From: Mongoliitalea daihaiensis
GTDB taxonomy: Bacteria > Bacteroidota > Bacteroidia > Cytophagales > Cyclobacteriaceae
Length of the DNA: 64,000 nucleotides
Reading direction: 5' to 3'
Assembly (NCBI RefSeq): GCF_021596945.1
Contig: NZ_CP063779.1
Span: 2,702,001 to 2,766,000, forward strand
Shown here: positions 48,008 through 57,138 of the stretch, piece by piece
Position numbering within the stretch: the stretch's first letter is position 1
How the letters are laid out: every line of letters begins with the position of its first letter
Made by a program: the position numbers and the translations under genes
Notes under the pieces: generated by a model
Told to the model about the DNA's origin: nothing
Seen by the model: only the letters and a program-made list of their open reading frames with translations
Database searches by the model: none

Positions 48008-49279
48008 ATGATGACAATAGCGACGACAAGTAAATTATACAATCAGGTTCAATCTCTTTTGCAAGCTGCTGATGGCTTTCAGTCTGTCCGACAACTTGCT
48101 CTGGAAAATTTGGAGACTACGGGCTTCCCAGCTCCCAAAGCGGAAGAATACAAGTTTACCAATCTGACTAAAAAACTGGAAAATGCGCTGACAAATACCG
48201 CATTCGCCAAATCTTTCTCTTTGGATCAATCGTCTGTTGATGCACATATTTTTGCTGATTTTGACGGAGATGTGCTCGTGTTTACCAATGGTTTTTGGAA
48301 TCAAGAGCTTTCTTCCATTTCGCAAGAATATCAAGTAAGTAGTGTGAAGGAGGATGCTTTGGTTGGTAGTATAGCCAAACCTGGTAAAGATGCGTTTGCA
48401 GATTTAAACACAGTTGCATTTCAGGAGGTAATAAAGATCAGAGTTGCCAAAGGTAAAGTGATCGAAAAGCCTGTTTTATTGCTTCATTTGAATCAACCTA
48501 GCGACGGTCAAATCTTGATGCCTCGATTATTGGTTGAGGTAGATGAAGTTGCTCAGGTTACCTTGCTGGAATATACAGTTGACTTAGAAGATGGCGTATA
48601 TTTCTCAAATGCGCTAACAGAAGTAAGAGTTGGTGCAGCTAGCCATGTAAATTTCTTTAGACTCCAAAATCAATCTTCTAATGCCATTGTTATGGATACG
48701 CTAGAAACTGATATACACAGGGATTCAGTTTTTACTTCTGTGAAAATTTCTTTGGCTGCAGATATGATCCGTAACAATCTTACGCTGAATTTATTGGATT
48801 CAGGATGCGAGGGGAATATGTATGGTTTGTATTTATTGAATGGAAAAGTCCATGTGGATAATCACACCAATGTGGACCACACCAAGCCACACGCGGTTTC
48901 CAATGAATTGTATAAAGGAATTTTGACTGATAGTTCTAGGGGAGTTTTCAACGGGAAAATTTTCGTTAGGCAGGATGCTCAAAAAACCAATGCGTTCCAG
49001 CAAAACAACAATATTTTACTTTCGGAGAATGCCATTATCAATACCAAGCCACAATTAGAAATTTGGGCAGATGATGTAAAATGTTCTCACGGATGTACTA
49101 CCGGACAGTTGGATGAAGAAGCCCTGTTTTACTTACAGGCGAGGGGATTGGATAAAACACAAGCGAAGGGAATGTTGCTGTATGCATTTGCAGGTGAAGT
49201 ATTGGAGTTTATCTCTGATGAGCCTTTCAAAGCTTACATCACTAACCTAGTTGTGGAGCGATTAGGAACTCAGTTTTAA
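48008..49279 (+). CDS. sufD: Fe-S assembly protein SufD
   Basis: 423 residues, homologous to SufB in its C-terminal beta-helix (VDHTKPHAVSNELYKGIL, FNGKIFVRQDAQKTNAFQQN, EIWADDVKCSHGCTTGQLDE). The N-terminus is helical and variable. It pairs with SufB and SufC. Two ATG codons open the gene (48008 and 48011). It lies seven bases before sufS. Confidence 0.95.
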   Translation: MMTIATTSKLYNQVQSLLQAADGFQSVRQLALENLETTGFPAPKAEEYKFTNLTKKLENALTNTAFAKSFSLDQSSVDAHIFADFDGDVLVFTNGFWNQELSSISQEYQVSSVKEDALVGSIAKPGKDAFADLNTVAFQEVIKIRVAKGKVIEKPVLLLHLNQPSDGQILMPRLLVEVDEVAQVTLLEYTVDLEDGVYFSNALTEVRVGAASHVNFFRLQNQSSNAIVMDTLETDIHRDSVFTSVKISLAADMIRNNLTLNLLDSGCEGNMYGLYLLNGKVHVDNHTNVDHTKPHAVSNELYKGILTDSSRGVFNGKIFVRQDAQKTNAFQQNNNILLSENAIINTKPQLEIWADDVKCSHGCTTGQLDEEALFYLQARGLDKTQAKGMLLYAFAGEVLEFISDEPFKAYITNLVVERLGTQF

Positions 49280-49286
49280 ATTAAAA

Positions 49287-50510
49287 ATGTCTTTAGATAT
49301 AGAAAAGTTAAGAGGCTTGTTTCCCATCCTTCATCAAGAAGTGCATGGCAAGCCTCTTATTTATTTGGATAATGCAGCCACCACGCAAAAGCCTCAATCG
49401 GTCATTGATGCCATCTCTGACTATTACGAAAAGGATAATGCGAATATTCATAGGGGAGCGCATGCATTGGCAGATAGATCTACCAATTATTTTGAAAGTA
49501 CCAGAGAAGCAGTACGTGCATTCATCAATGCACGAGAATCTGCTGAAATTATCTTGACCAAAGGTACCACAGAAAGTATCAATTTAGTTGCGGCTACGTT
49601 TGGTCGTAAGTTTATTGGTGCTGGTGATGAAATAATAATTTCCACACTGGAGCACCACTCCAACATTGTGCCTTGGCAAATGCTCTGTGAAGAAAAAGGG
49701 GCAGTGCTTAAAATCATTCCTATCAATGATCAAGGTGAGCTAATTTTTGAGGAGTTTGTAAAGTTGACATCTGAGCGAACAAAATTCGTCAGTGTGGTGC
49801 ATGCTTCCAATGCTTTGGGAACAATCAATCCTGTAAAGGAAATCATAAGCCACGCCCATAAAGTTGGCGCCAAGGTTTTATTAGATGGAGCGCAGTCCAC
49901 TTCCCACTTGGATATCGATGTTCAGGATTTAGATTGTGATTTCTTAGCATTTTCAGCACATAAATTATATGGACCAACCGGATTAGGTATTCTTTATGGA
50001 AAGCGGGAAGTTTTAGAATCTATGCCACCTTATCAGGGTGGGGGAGAGATGATTAAAGAAGTGAGTTTTGAAGGCACCACCTTTAATGATATCCCTTTTA
50101 AGTTTGAAGCAGGAACTCCGAACATCGGAGATGTGATTGCATTTAAAAAGGCGCTTGAATTTATTCAAGAATTGGGAAAAGGTGCTATCAAAGCTCATGA
50201 AGATGAGTTGCTGAGGTATGCAGTGGAGAAATTGTCTGATATCAAGGGCTTCATCCCAGTGGGGGTGGCAAAAGATAAAGTGAGTGTACTTTCTTTTTCT
50301 ATTCAGGGAATGCATCCATTTGATGTAGGTGTTATGCTTGATGCCAAAGGAATTGCAGTAAGAACGGGGCACCATTGTACCCAGCCGTTAATGAAACGAT
50401 TGGGCTTGGAGGGAACTGTAAGGGCTTCGTTTGCTGTTTACAATACCAAAGCTGAAATCGATGCCTTGGCAGAAGCTGTACAAAAAATTGCACGAATTAA
50501 AAACAAATGA
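49287..50510 (+). CDS. sufS: Cysteine desulfurase SufS
   Basis: 407 residues. PLP lysine Lys226 in FSAHKLYGPTG and the persulfide Cys364 in TGHHCTQPLM sit at the same positions as in E. coli SufS (226 and 364). It takes sulfur from cysteine and passes it to SufE. The stop overlaps the sufE start by 4 bases, which fits their partnership. Confidence 0.97.
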   Translation: MSLDIEKLRGLFPILHQEVHGKPLIYLDNAATTQKPQSVIDAISDYYEKDNANIHRGAHALADRSTNYFESTREAVRAFINARESAEIILTKGTTESINLVAATFGRKFIGAGDEIIISTLEHHSNIVPWQMLCEEKGAVLKIIPINDQGELIFEEFVKLTSERTKFVSVVHASNALGTINPVKEIISHAHKVGAKVLLDGAQSTSHLDIDVQDLDCDFLAFSAHKLYGPTGLGILYGKREVLESMPPYQGGGEMIKEVSFEGTTFNDIPFKFEAGTPNIGDVIAFKKALEFIQELGKGAIKAHEDELLRYAVEKLSDIKGFIPVGVAKDKVSVLSFSIQGMHPFDVGVMLDAKGIAVRTGHHCTQPLMKRLGLEGTVRASFAVYNTKAEIDALAEAVQKIARIKNK

Positions 50511-50944
50511 GAGATATCAAAGAAGTTCAGGAGGAAATCATCAGTGAATTTGAGATCCTAGGGGATGATAAAGAGTCTACAATATTTTATATCATGGAAT
50601 TGGGTGCAGGCTTAGATGATTTTCCTGAAGAACAAAAAATAGATGAACATATCATCAAAGGCTGTCAATCGAAAGTTTGGTTGACCGCAAGTGAAAAAGA
50701 AGGAAAAATCCAGTATCAGGCAGATTCAAATACGGACATTACCAAAGGATTGATCAGTCTGTTGATCAGGGTACTTTCCGATAGGAAGCCTGCTGAAATA
50801 GCTTATGCTGATCTTTATTTCATTGATAAAATCGGTATGGGTTCTATTATTGGTTCACAACGCTCCAATGGCTTGGCTTCTATGATTAAGCAGATGAAAT
50901 TATATGCTTTAGCATTCGATGCTAAATTAAACGCAGGAATTTAA
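50507..50944 (+). CDS. sufE: Sulfur acceptor protein SufE
   Basis: 145 residues. Cys53 in IIKGCQSKVW is the sulfur-accepting cysteine, and ITKGLISLLIRVLSDRKP matches the conserved helix. It stimulates SufS and relays persulfide to SufB. It overlaps sufS by 4 bases and is one base from the DUF59 gene. Confidence 0.95.
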   Translation: MRDIKEVQEEIISEFEILGDDKESTIFYIMELGAGLDDFPEEQKIDEHIIKGCQSKVWLTASEKEGKIQYQADSNTDITKGLISLLIRVLSDRKPAEIAYADLYFIDKIGMGSIIGSQRSNGLASMIKQMKLYALAFDAKLNAGI

Positions 50945-50945
50945 T

Positions 50946-51287
50946 ATGTCAGAAACCACAACAACTGTACAAGAAATACCATCTCAGGAATTAAAGGAAA
51001 AAGTGATTGCTGCCATAAAGTTGGTCTATGATCCTGAAATCCCTGTTGATGTGTATGAATTGGGATTGATTTATGAAATCAGCATTTATCCGGTTAATAA
51101 TGTGTATGTGCTGATGACTTTGACTTCTCCCAACTGTCCTTCTGCTGAATTTATTCCTTCGGAGATCAAGGACAAGATCCAACACATACAAGGCGTCAAT
51201 CATGTGGAGATGGAGTTGACTTTTGATCCTCCTTATTCGCAGGATATGATGTCAGAAGCGGCAAAACTTGAATTAGGATTTCTTTAA
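50946..51287 (+). CDS. DUF59/MIP18 family Fe-S maturation protein (SufT-like)
   Basis: 113 residues. The MIP18/DUF59 core is clear: VYDPEIPVDVYELGLIYEI, LMTLTSPNCPSAEFIP (with the conserved Cys), and VEMELTFDPPYSQDMMSEAAKLELG. Such proteins help mature Fe-S proteins, and in Bacteroidota they usually end the suf operon. It is co-transcribed with sufE (1-base gap) and followed after 18 bases by the bacilliredoxin. Confidence 0.93.
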   Translation: MSETTTTVQEIPSQELKEKVIAAIKLVYDPEIPVDVYELGLIYEISIYPVNNVYVLMTLTSPNCPSAEFIPSEIKDKIQHIQGVNHVEMELTFDPPYSQDMMSEAAKLELGFL

Positions 51288-51305
51288 AAATAAATATCCA
51301 TAAAT

Positions 51306-51725
51306 ATGTATCCAGAGGATTTAATAGCCCCCATGCGTTCTGAATTGACTACTGTTGGTTTTCAGGAATTTAGAACTGCTGAAGATGTAGAAAATCATTT
51401 GAAAGATCATAAAGGTACTACCTTTATTGTGATCAATTCTGTCTGCGGTTGTGCCGCAGGTGCTGCCCGACCTGGGGTTCGCTTTGCATTGGATCAAAGT
51501 GAAGCGAAACCAGATACTTTAGCAACTGTATTTGCAGGAAATGATAGAGATGCTGTTGCAAAAGTAAGAGAAATGCACATGCCATATCCTCCTTCCTCGC
51601 CCTCCATGGCTTTGTTTAAAGATGGTGAATTGGTTCATTTCATTGAAAGACATCACATCGAAGGTAGAAATGCAAAAATGATCGGAGACCACTTAGTAGA
51701 GGTTTTTCAGCATTTCTGTAAGTAA
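51306..51725 (+). CDS. Bacilliredoxin BrxA/BrxB family protein
   Basis: 139 residues with the CGC motif of bacilliredoxins at Cys47-Cys49 (NSVCGCAAGAARPGVR), plus the family's YPPSSPSMALFKDGELVHFIERHHIEG C-terminal half (split here by a conserved Pro-rich loop). Bacilliredoxins remove bacillithiol from oxidised proteins. Its place at the end of suf suggests protection of Fe-S assembly during thiol stress. Whether this organism makes bacillithiol cannot be told from the window. Confidence 0.9.
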   Translation: MYPEDLIAPMRSELTTVGFQEFRTAEDVENHLKDHKGTTFIVINSVCGCAAGAARPGVRFALDQSEAKPDTLATVFAGNDRDAVAKVREMHMPYPPSSPSMALFKDGELVHFIERHHIEGRNAKMIGDHLVEVFQHFCK

Positions 51726-51727
51726 TA

Positions 51728-51749
51728 AGAGCCCTTAGGGGCTTTTTTT
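51728..51749 (+). terminator. Terminator of the suf-brx operon
   Basis: Short GCCC-TTAG-GGGC hairpin followed by seven T, directly after the bacilliredoxin stop. Confidence 0.7.
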
Positions 51750-52026
51750 ATGCTAAAAAACTATAGTAAGACAACAACCTTTTGAACTCATAATCGTTGG
51801 TTATTTGGTTTGCGTAGCCAACTAAAACAGCTAAATTTCGCTAATTTCCAAAGGTTTGTTTGGAGTATAATCAAACGTTAAAAATAGGTGTTTTTTATAC
51901 TTATACACATCTAGGAGTAGCTCGTGTAATAATTCGTGTAAAAAATACCCGTTTTTACTAACTTAAGGGCTCAGAAGAAGTTAAAAGGTCAAGGAAAACA
52001 ATAAACTGTCAATAAATAAAATATAT
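51750..52026. other. Upstream region of citrate synthase
   Basis: About 277 A+T-rich bases with no supported gene. They must contain the citrate synthase promoter. No exact TAnnTTTG with a well-spaced TTG is seen, and there is no strong hairpin. Confidence 0.45.
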
Positions 52027-53313
52027 ATGTCTGAAATTGCTAAGTTATCTTATGCAGGCAAGGAGTATGAACTCCCTGTTATTGGAGGTACGGAAAACGA
52101 AAAGGCGATTGATATCGCAAAACTTCGTGCACAGTCCGGACTGATTACGATCGACCCAGGATTTAAAAATACGGGTTCTACGACCAGCTCCATTACTTTT
52201 TTGGATGGTGAACAAGGAATATTGAGATACAGAGGTTACAGGATAGAAGATCTAGCCGAAAAGTCCTCGTTCTTGGAGGTAGCTTATCTTTTGATTTACG
52301 GTTCACTGCCAACTCAACAAGAATATGAAAAATTCAGTAGAGATATCACTACTCATACACTTGTACATGAAGATATCAAAAAGATTTTGGATGGTTTCCC
52401 CTCCAATTCTCACCCAATGGGTGTGTTGTCTTCCTTGATATGTTCTTTGACAGCATTCTATCCAGAGTCTTTGGACCCTAATAGAAATGAGGAGGCTGTA
52501 AATTTAAGTATCATCCGCCTGTTGGCTAAAATGCCAACTTTTGCAGCTTGGGCTTACAAAAATGAGGTAGGTCATCCGGTGAATTATCCTGATAATAGCT
52601 TAGATTATTGTTCAAACTTTTTGAAAATGATGTTTGCCTTACCTGCAGAGCGTTACGATGTAGACCCTGTGGTAGCCAAAGCTTTGGATCAATTGCTGAT
52701 TTTGCACGCCGATCATGAGCAAAACTGTTCAACCTCAACGGTACGTATTGTAGGTTCTTCTCAAGCAAGTATTTATGCTGCGATTTCAGCAGGGATAAAT
52801 GCCTTGTGGGGTCCTTTGCACGGCGGTGCCAATCAGGCAGTTATCGAAATGCTTGAAGCTATTAAGGCTGACGGTGGTGATGCTCAGAAATACTTGAATA
52901 AAGCAAAAGATAAGAATGATCCATTCCGTTTGATGGGCTTTGGACACAGAGTGTACAAAAACTTTGATCCTAGAGCAAAAATCATCAAAAAGGCTGCTGA
53001 TGACGTATTGAGTAAGTTGGGTGTCAATGATCCAGTTTTGGATATTGCCAAAGAATTGGAATATGCCGCATTGAATGATCAATATTTCATTGATAGAAAC
53101 TTATATCCAAACGTAGATTTCTATTCTGGAATTATTTACAGAGCCTTAGGTATTCCTACTGATATGTTTACCGTGCTTTTTGCATTGGGCCGTCTTCCAG
53201 GATGGATTGCTCAGTGGAAAGAAATGAGAGAAAATGGTGAACCAATCGGAAGACCTCGTCAGATTTACACCGGTGAAACTGAAAGGGATTACGTATCTAT
53301 GAACAGAAGATAA
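52027..53313 (+). CDS. gltA: Citrate synthase
   Basis: 428 residues, typical of the type II (hexameric) bacterial enzyme. Active-site segments visible: LHADHEQNCSTSTVR, GPLHGGANQAVIEML (oxaloacetate-binding His), and MGFGHRVYKNFDPRA (His). It condenses acetyl-CoA and oxaloacetate at the entry to the TCA cycle. A single-gene unit with its own terminator at 53341-53382. Confidence 0.97.
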   Translation: MSEIAKLSYAGKEYELPVIGGTENEKAIDIAKLRAQSGLITIDPGFKNTGSTTSSITFLDGEQGILRYRGYRIEDLAEKSSFLEVAYLLIYGSLPTQQEYEKFSRDITTHTLVHEDIKKILDGFPSNSHPMGVLSSLICSLTAFYPESLDPNRNEEAVNLSIIRLLAKMPTFAAWAYKNEVGHPVNYPDNSLDYCSNFLKMMFALPAERYDVDPVVAKALDQLLILHADHEQNCSTSTVRIVGSSQASIYAAISAGINALWGPLHGGANQAVIEMLEAIKADGGDAQKYLNKAKDKNDPFRLMGFGHRVYKNFDPRAKIIKKAADDVLSKLGVNDPVLDIAKELEYAALNDQYFIDRNLYPNVDFYSGIIYRALGIPTDMFTVLFALGRLPGWIAQWKEMRENGEPIGRPRQIYTGETERDYVSMNRR

Positions 53314-53340
53314 GTATAGATTGTTCATTCCAAAACGTTG

Positions 53341-53382
53341 AAAGAAAGGCCTGTTATATGGTAACAAGGCCTTTCTTTTTTT
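53341..53382 (+). terminator. Terminator of citrate synthase
   Basis: Stem AAAGAAAGGCCT (53341-53352) and AGGCCTTTCTTT (53367-53378), loop of 14, followed by T. Confidence 0.88.
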
Positions 53383-53456
53383 ACCCCATTTCCACTTGAT
53401 AGGAAGTGAAAAATTTATGTATATTTGGAAACCCAAAAATATTAAATGAGTTTCTT

Positions 53457-53717
53457 ATGAGCGCAATTACATTAGAAGACGCAGTAGCGTTGACTAAAAA
53501 ATTTACAAGCAAGCCTTCCAATGAAGAGCTGCTTAAATTATATAGTCTTTACAAACAAGCAACCGAGGGAGACAACACAGGCGAACGTCCCGGAGGATTT
53601 GATTTTGTAGCAGCGGCCAAATACAATGCTTGGCTAGCTTTGAAAGGAAAAGATAAGCAAGAGGCCGAAGAAGAATATATTTCTACGGTAAATAATCTCT
53701 CAGCGAAGTATATGTAA
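53457..53717 (+). CDS. Acyl-CoA-binding protein (ACBP)
   Basis: 86 residues from the ATG at 53457 (MSAITLED); the longer upstream frame has no sense. The ACBP pattern is clear: a first helix, LYSLYKQATEGDN (the YxxYKQAT acyl-CoA-binding motif), FVAAAKYNAWLALKGKDKQEA (the K-x-x-A-W motif), and a last helix with EEEYI. ACBP binds long-chain acyl-CoA and is best known from eukaryotes, with a limited spread in bacteria including Bacteroidota. It is alone between two terminators. Confidence 0.93.
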   Translation: MSAITLEDAVALTKKFTSKPSNEELLKLYSLYKQATEGDNTGERPGGFDFVAAAKYNAWLALKGKDKQEAEEEYISTVNNLSAKYM

Positions 53718-53728
53718 TCTCTAAAGGT

Positions 53729-53762
53729 AAAGGCCAAGCAAATGAAATAAGCTTTGGCCTTT
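53729..53762 (+). terminator. Terminator of the ACBP gene
   Basis: Stem AAAGGCCAAGC (53729-53739) and GCTTTGGCCTTT (53751-53762) with one bulge, loop of about 11, directly after the ACBP stop. Confidence 0.8.
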
Positions 53763-53847
53763 ATTGCTTCTTGCGTGTCATTACAAAATTTTTAAAAAAA
53801 ATGCAGCTGTTTAACCTAACAATATTCTAAAAGTTTTTAATCGTTGT

Positions 53848-53878
53848 TTGGTAATACAAATTATTGTCTTTAACTTTG
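53848..53878 (+). promoter_or_regulatory. Promoter of the DEAD-box helicase gene
   Basis: TTG at 53848-53850 and TAACTTTG at 53871-53878, 20 bases apart, match the Bacteroidota consensus. The start would be near 53885, leaving a leader of about 70 bases, longer than usual and fitting a cold-regulated helicase mRNA. Confidence 0.6.
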
Positions 53879-53953
53879 CACCCGAATTAAACAATAACAT
53901 TTTTCTAACCGTGGTTCCTTACTGTCGCTTGACTTGGGTTACTTCAGGAGTAC

Positions 53954-55729
53954 ATGGTTGAGAAAAGTAAGGCAAATTTCATGGAAAAAGAATTATTATT
54001 CTCAGACCTTGGGGTATCCGCAGAGATCCTTAAGGCAGTAGAAGATATGGGCTATACCCATCCTTCTACCATTCAAACACAATCTATCCCTTTGTTGCTT
54101 AGCGGGCGTGATGTCATTGGACAGGCGCAAACTGGAACTGGTAAGACAGCTTCTTTTGCTATTCCTATCATTGATCAAATAGATGTGTCTTTCAACAAGC
54201 CTCAGGCGCTTATTTTATGTCCTACTCGTGAACTTGCTGTACAAGTAGAAGGAGAGATCGTAAAATTAGCTAAATATAAAAGAGGTCTTTCTTCCACTTG
54301 TATTTACGGTGGAGAAGCAATCGACAGGCAAATCAAATCCTTAAGAAAAGGAGTTCAGATTGTAGTCGGTACACCAGGCCGTATCATGGATCACATGGAG
54401 CGTGGTACACTAAAACTGGAACACGTAGGTATGATCGTGTTGGACGAAGCGGATGAAATGTTGGATATGGGTTTCAGAGACGATATCGAAAGAATCTTGA
54501 GCGACTGTCCAGATGAAAGACAAACGGTATTTTTCTCTGCCACGATGGCTAAGCCTATCTTGGATTTGACTAAGAAATATCAAAATAATCCGGAAATCGT
54601 TAAGGTTTTAAGAAAAGAACTAACGGTAGAAAATATCTCTCAAGTATATTATGAGGTGAAGTCCCCATTGAAGCTTGAGTTGATGTCTCGATTAATTAAC
54701 TTAAATCAGTTTGCTTTAAGTGTTGTATTCTGCAACACAAAGCGTACAACAGATGAAGTAACAGAAGAGTTAATTGCAAGAGGAATCATGGCTGAAGCTT
54801 TGCACGGAGATTTATCCCAAGCACAGCGAAGCAAAGTGATGGCTAAATTCCGTAAAGGTCATGTATCTGTATTAGTTGCTACGGATGTAGCGGCAAGAGG
54901 TATAGATGTAGACAACGTAGAAGCAGTTTTCAACTACGATTTGCCATTGGATGAGGAAAACTACGTACACAGAATCGGAAGAACAGGTCGTGCTGGTAAG
55001 TCTGGAGCTGCTATCAGTTTTGCAACTGGTAGAAAAGACATGTTCAAATTGAGAGATTTGGAAAAGTTTATCAAGACTTCTATCACCAAAATGTCTCCTC
55101 CGAGCGTCAAGGATTTGATCCAACTGAAGAAGGATCAATTGATAAAGGATGTGTATACGCAATTGAGCAAGGAAGATGACAATAGTTTCTATGAAGAAAC
55201 CATTGGTCAAATGCTTGCTGAAGGCTTGACAATGGAACAAGTGATGATGGGATTGATCAAAATCCAAATGGCTGATGCTGTTCATGAGATGGAAGATCAA
55301 AACTTTGAAATTGATCTTGGAAGAGAGCGAAGCAGCAGAGAGCGTACTGAGCGTGGTGGAAGAGAACGTGATCGTTCTGAAAGAGGTAGCAGACCAGAAA
55401 GAGGTGCTCGTCGTGAGCGAACTGAGCGTTCTGAAAGAAGCGGGGATCGTCCTGAAAGAAGAGGTTCAAGAGAAAAAGCAGTTAGAGAGCCGGGAATGGC
55501 GCGACTATTTATCAATCTAGGTAAAAAAGACCGTGTACGTCCCAATGATATTGTAGGTGCTATTGCTGGAGAATCAGGTGTTTCTGGTAGAAGTATCGGA
55601 GGGATTGATATCTTTGATAACTTCTCATTTGTAGATGTGCCATCCAAGGATGCGGATCATATCATCAAAGTGATGAAAAATAATACCATCAAGGGCAAAA
55701 CCGTAAATATGGAAATCTCCAAAGGCTAA
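53954..55729 (+). CDS. DEAD-box RNA helicase (DeaD/CsdA-like, DbpA-type RNA-binding tail)
   Basis: 591 residues; an ATG at codon 10 (53981) is an alternative start. Helicase motifs: Q motif region, AQTGTGKT (motif I), PTRELA (Ia), VLDEADEMLDMGF (II), FFSATM (III), ATDVAARGIDV (V), HRIGRTGRAGKSG (VI). A low-complexity Arg/Glu/Ser linker, about 450-510 (RERTERGGRERDRSERGS), precedes a DbpA-like RNA-binding domain (ARLFINLGKKDRVRPNDIV, to the end). It should unwind structured RNA during ribosome assembly or cold growth. It ends at an intrinsic terminator. Confidence 0.95.
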   Translation: MVEKSKANFMEKELLFSDLGVSAEILKAVEDMGYTHPSTIQTQSIPLLLSGRDVIGQAQTGTGKTASFAIPIIDQIDVSFNKPQALILCPTRELAVQVEGEIVKLAKYKRGLSSTCIYGGEAIDRQIKSLRKGVQIVVGTPGRIMDHMERGTLKLEHVGMIVLDEADEMLDMGFRDDIERILSDCPDERQTVFFSATMAKPILDLTKKYQNNPEIVKVLRKELTVENISQVYYEVKSPLKLELMSRLINLNQFALSVVFCNTKRTTDEVTEELIARGIMAEALHGDLSQAQRSKVMAKFRKGHVSVLVATDVAARGIDVDNVEAVFNYDLPLDEENYVHRIGRTGRAGKSGAAISFATGRKDMFKLRDLEKFIKTSITKMSPPSVKDLIQLKKDQLIKDVYTQLSKEDDNSFYEETIGQMLAEGLTMEQVMMGLIKIQMADAVHEMEDQNFEIDLGRERSSRERTERGGRERDRSERGSRPERGARRERTERSERSGDRPERRGSREKAVREPGMARLFINLGKKDRVRPNDIVGAIAGESGVSGRSIGGIDIFDNFSFVDVPSKDADHIIKVMKNNTIKGKTVNMEISKG

Positions 55730-55771
55730 GAAATTAATAAAAGGTTAATTAGTTTATAAAGGTTAGTGATC

Positions 55772-55806
55772 AAAAGCGCAGTTTCTCAAGAACTGCGCTT
55801 TTTTTT
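55772..55806 (+). terminator. Terminator of the helicase gene
   Basis: Stem AAAAGCGCAGTT and AACTGCGCTTTT around a seven-base loop, followed by a T-run. Confidence 0.88.
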
Positions 55807-55908
55807 ATCCCCTCATTTGATTGGCACTCCCGATAAGACTGCGTATTTTTAAAGCCTGATGTTGTATTTAATAGTACACGTACACAACGAGTATTTCCTT
55901 TCTAACTT

Positions 55909-56625
55909 ATGCAGCTGTTCTACCACGAAAAATCTTTAGATAGTACTTTTGAACTCGATCAAGAGGAATCCCGCCATTTGATCAAAGTACTGCGTAAAAC
56001 TAAAGGTGATCAAGTGCAGTTTACAGACGGAAAGGGTTGTTTGGTACATGGAGCCATCTTGGATGCTGATCCTAAAAGAGCAAAGATTATAGTTGAGCAG
56101 CGCTTATATCAACCTCAAGATGATTTTTACATACATTTGGCTATCTGTCCAACAAAAAACCTCGACCGTATGGAGTGGATGTTGGAAAAGATTACAGAGA
56201 TCGGAGTTCATGAAATCTCATTTATTGAATCCAAACACTCCGAACGGGTATTCTTAAAAATGGATCGATTGGAAAAGAAAATGATTGCGGCTTGTAAGCA
56301 AAGTTTGAAATTCCATTTCCCTATTCTTAATGGCTTAAGACCTTTAGAAGAAATCTTAAAAGAGTCTAGATTGGACAGCTATCAGCGCTTCATTGCTTAT
56401 TTGGACGAGGATAATACCCGACATTTGTATGAGAAAGCTGAACCAAATCAATCCTATATTGTCTTAATAGGACCAGAAGGAGACTTTTCAAAAGAAGAAG
56501 TAGCTATGGCCTTTGATTATCACTTTCTTCCCTGTTCACTTGGGAGATCTAGACTTCGAACTGAAACGGCGGGAGTTGCCGCTGTTCACTCATTGCAATT
56601 AAAAAACACCTTAATAATACCATGA
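55909..56625 (+). CDS. rsmE: 16S rRNA m3U1498 methyltransferase RsmE
   Basis: 238 residues. N-terminal PUA-like domain (HLIKVLRKTKGDQVQFTDGKG) and SPOUT methyltransferase domain with LIGPEGDFSKEEV (SAM-binding knot) and LGRSRLRTETAGVAAV at the C-terminus. It methylates U1498 of 16S rRNA. First gene of an operon; its last bases overlap the next gene by 4. Confidence 0.96.
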   Translation: MQLFYHEKSLDSTFELDQEESRHLIKVLRKTKGDQVQFTDGKGCLVHGAILDADPKRAKIIVEQRLYQPQDDFYIHLAICPTKNLDRMEWMLEKITEIGVHEISFIESKHSERVFLKMDRLEKKMIAACKQSLKFHFPILNGLRPLEEILKESRLDSYQRFIAYLDEDNTRHLYEKAEPNQSYIVLIGPEGDFSKEEVAMAFDYHFLPCSLGRSRLRTETAGVAAVHSLQLKNTLIIP

Positions 56626-57113
56626 AAAAATATCTATTTGCAGCTGCAGCACTTGTGCTATTTCAGTATTGTCAACCTAGTCAAACAGATAGCACCTCTT
56701 CTCATGGAGAAGATGGATGGCTTTCAGGAACCAATGATGAAAAATTTGATGAAATAGCCCATCAATTAGGTGGTTTTAGTAAAACTATGGTGGAGGTTTC
56801 TTACAGATACTCTGAACTGTATTGGGCAGGGATGGATGAGAACTGGGGATATGCAGAGCATCAAATCGAGCATATCATTGAAGCGATGGAGGATGGATTG
56901 AAAAGAAGGCCTGTTCGTGCAGCCTCTGCGGAAGCCTTTATGGAAGAAGCGATCCCTGCAATAGAGGAAATCATTGAAGCAAAAGATAAAGAAATGTTTA
57001 TTAAAGGTTTCCAAGCTTTTACATCTGCCTGTAATGCCTGCCATGCGAAGGAAGGTGAGTCTTATATCATGATTCAAGAACCTTTGAACAGGTTGTCACC
57101 AGTAAGATTCTAA
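56622..57113 (+). CDS. Lipoprotein with one c-type haem motif
   Basis: 163 residues. Lipoprotein signal ends in LFQYCQPS. A single CxxCH haem-binding motif, CNACH, lies near residue 140, with helices rich in Glu and several His and Met before it (GYAEHQIEHIIEAM). The helical layout fits a class II cytochrome c-like or cytochrome c' domain, where CxxCH is near the C-terminus. It would be a membrane-anchored periplasmic electron carrier or gas sensor. It starts inside rsmE's stop region (4-base overlap), an odd partner for an rRNA methylase. Confidence 0.78.
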   Translation: MKKYLFAAAALVLFQYCQPSQTDSTSSHGEDGWLSGTNDEKFDEIAHQLGGFSKTMVEVSYRYSELYWAGMDENWGYAEHQIEHIIEAMEDGLKRRPVRAASAEAFMEEAIPAIEEIIEAKDKEMFIKGFQAFTSACNACHAKEGESYIMIQEPLNRLSPVRF

Positions 57114-57138
57114 CTAGTAATTTAACAAACGCGTATTC

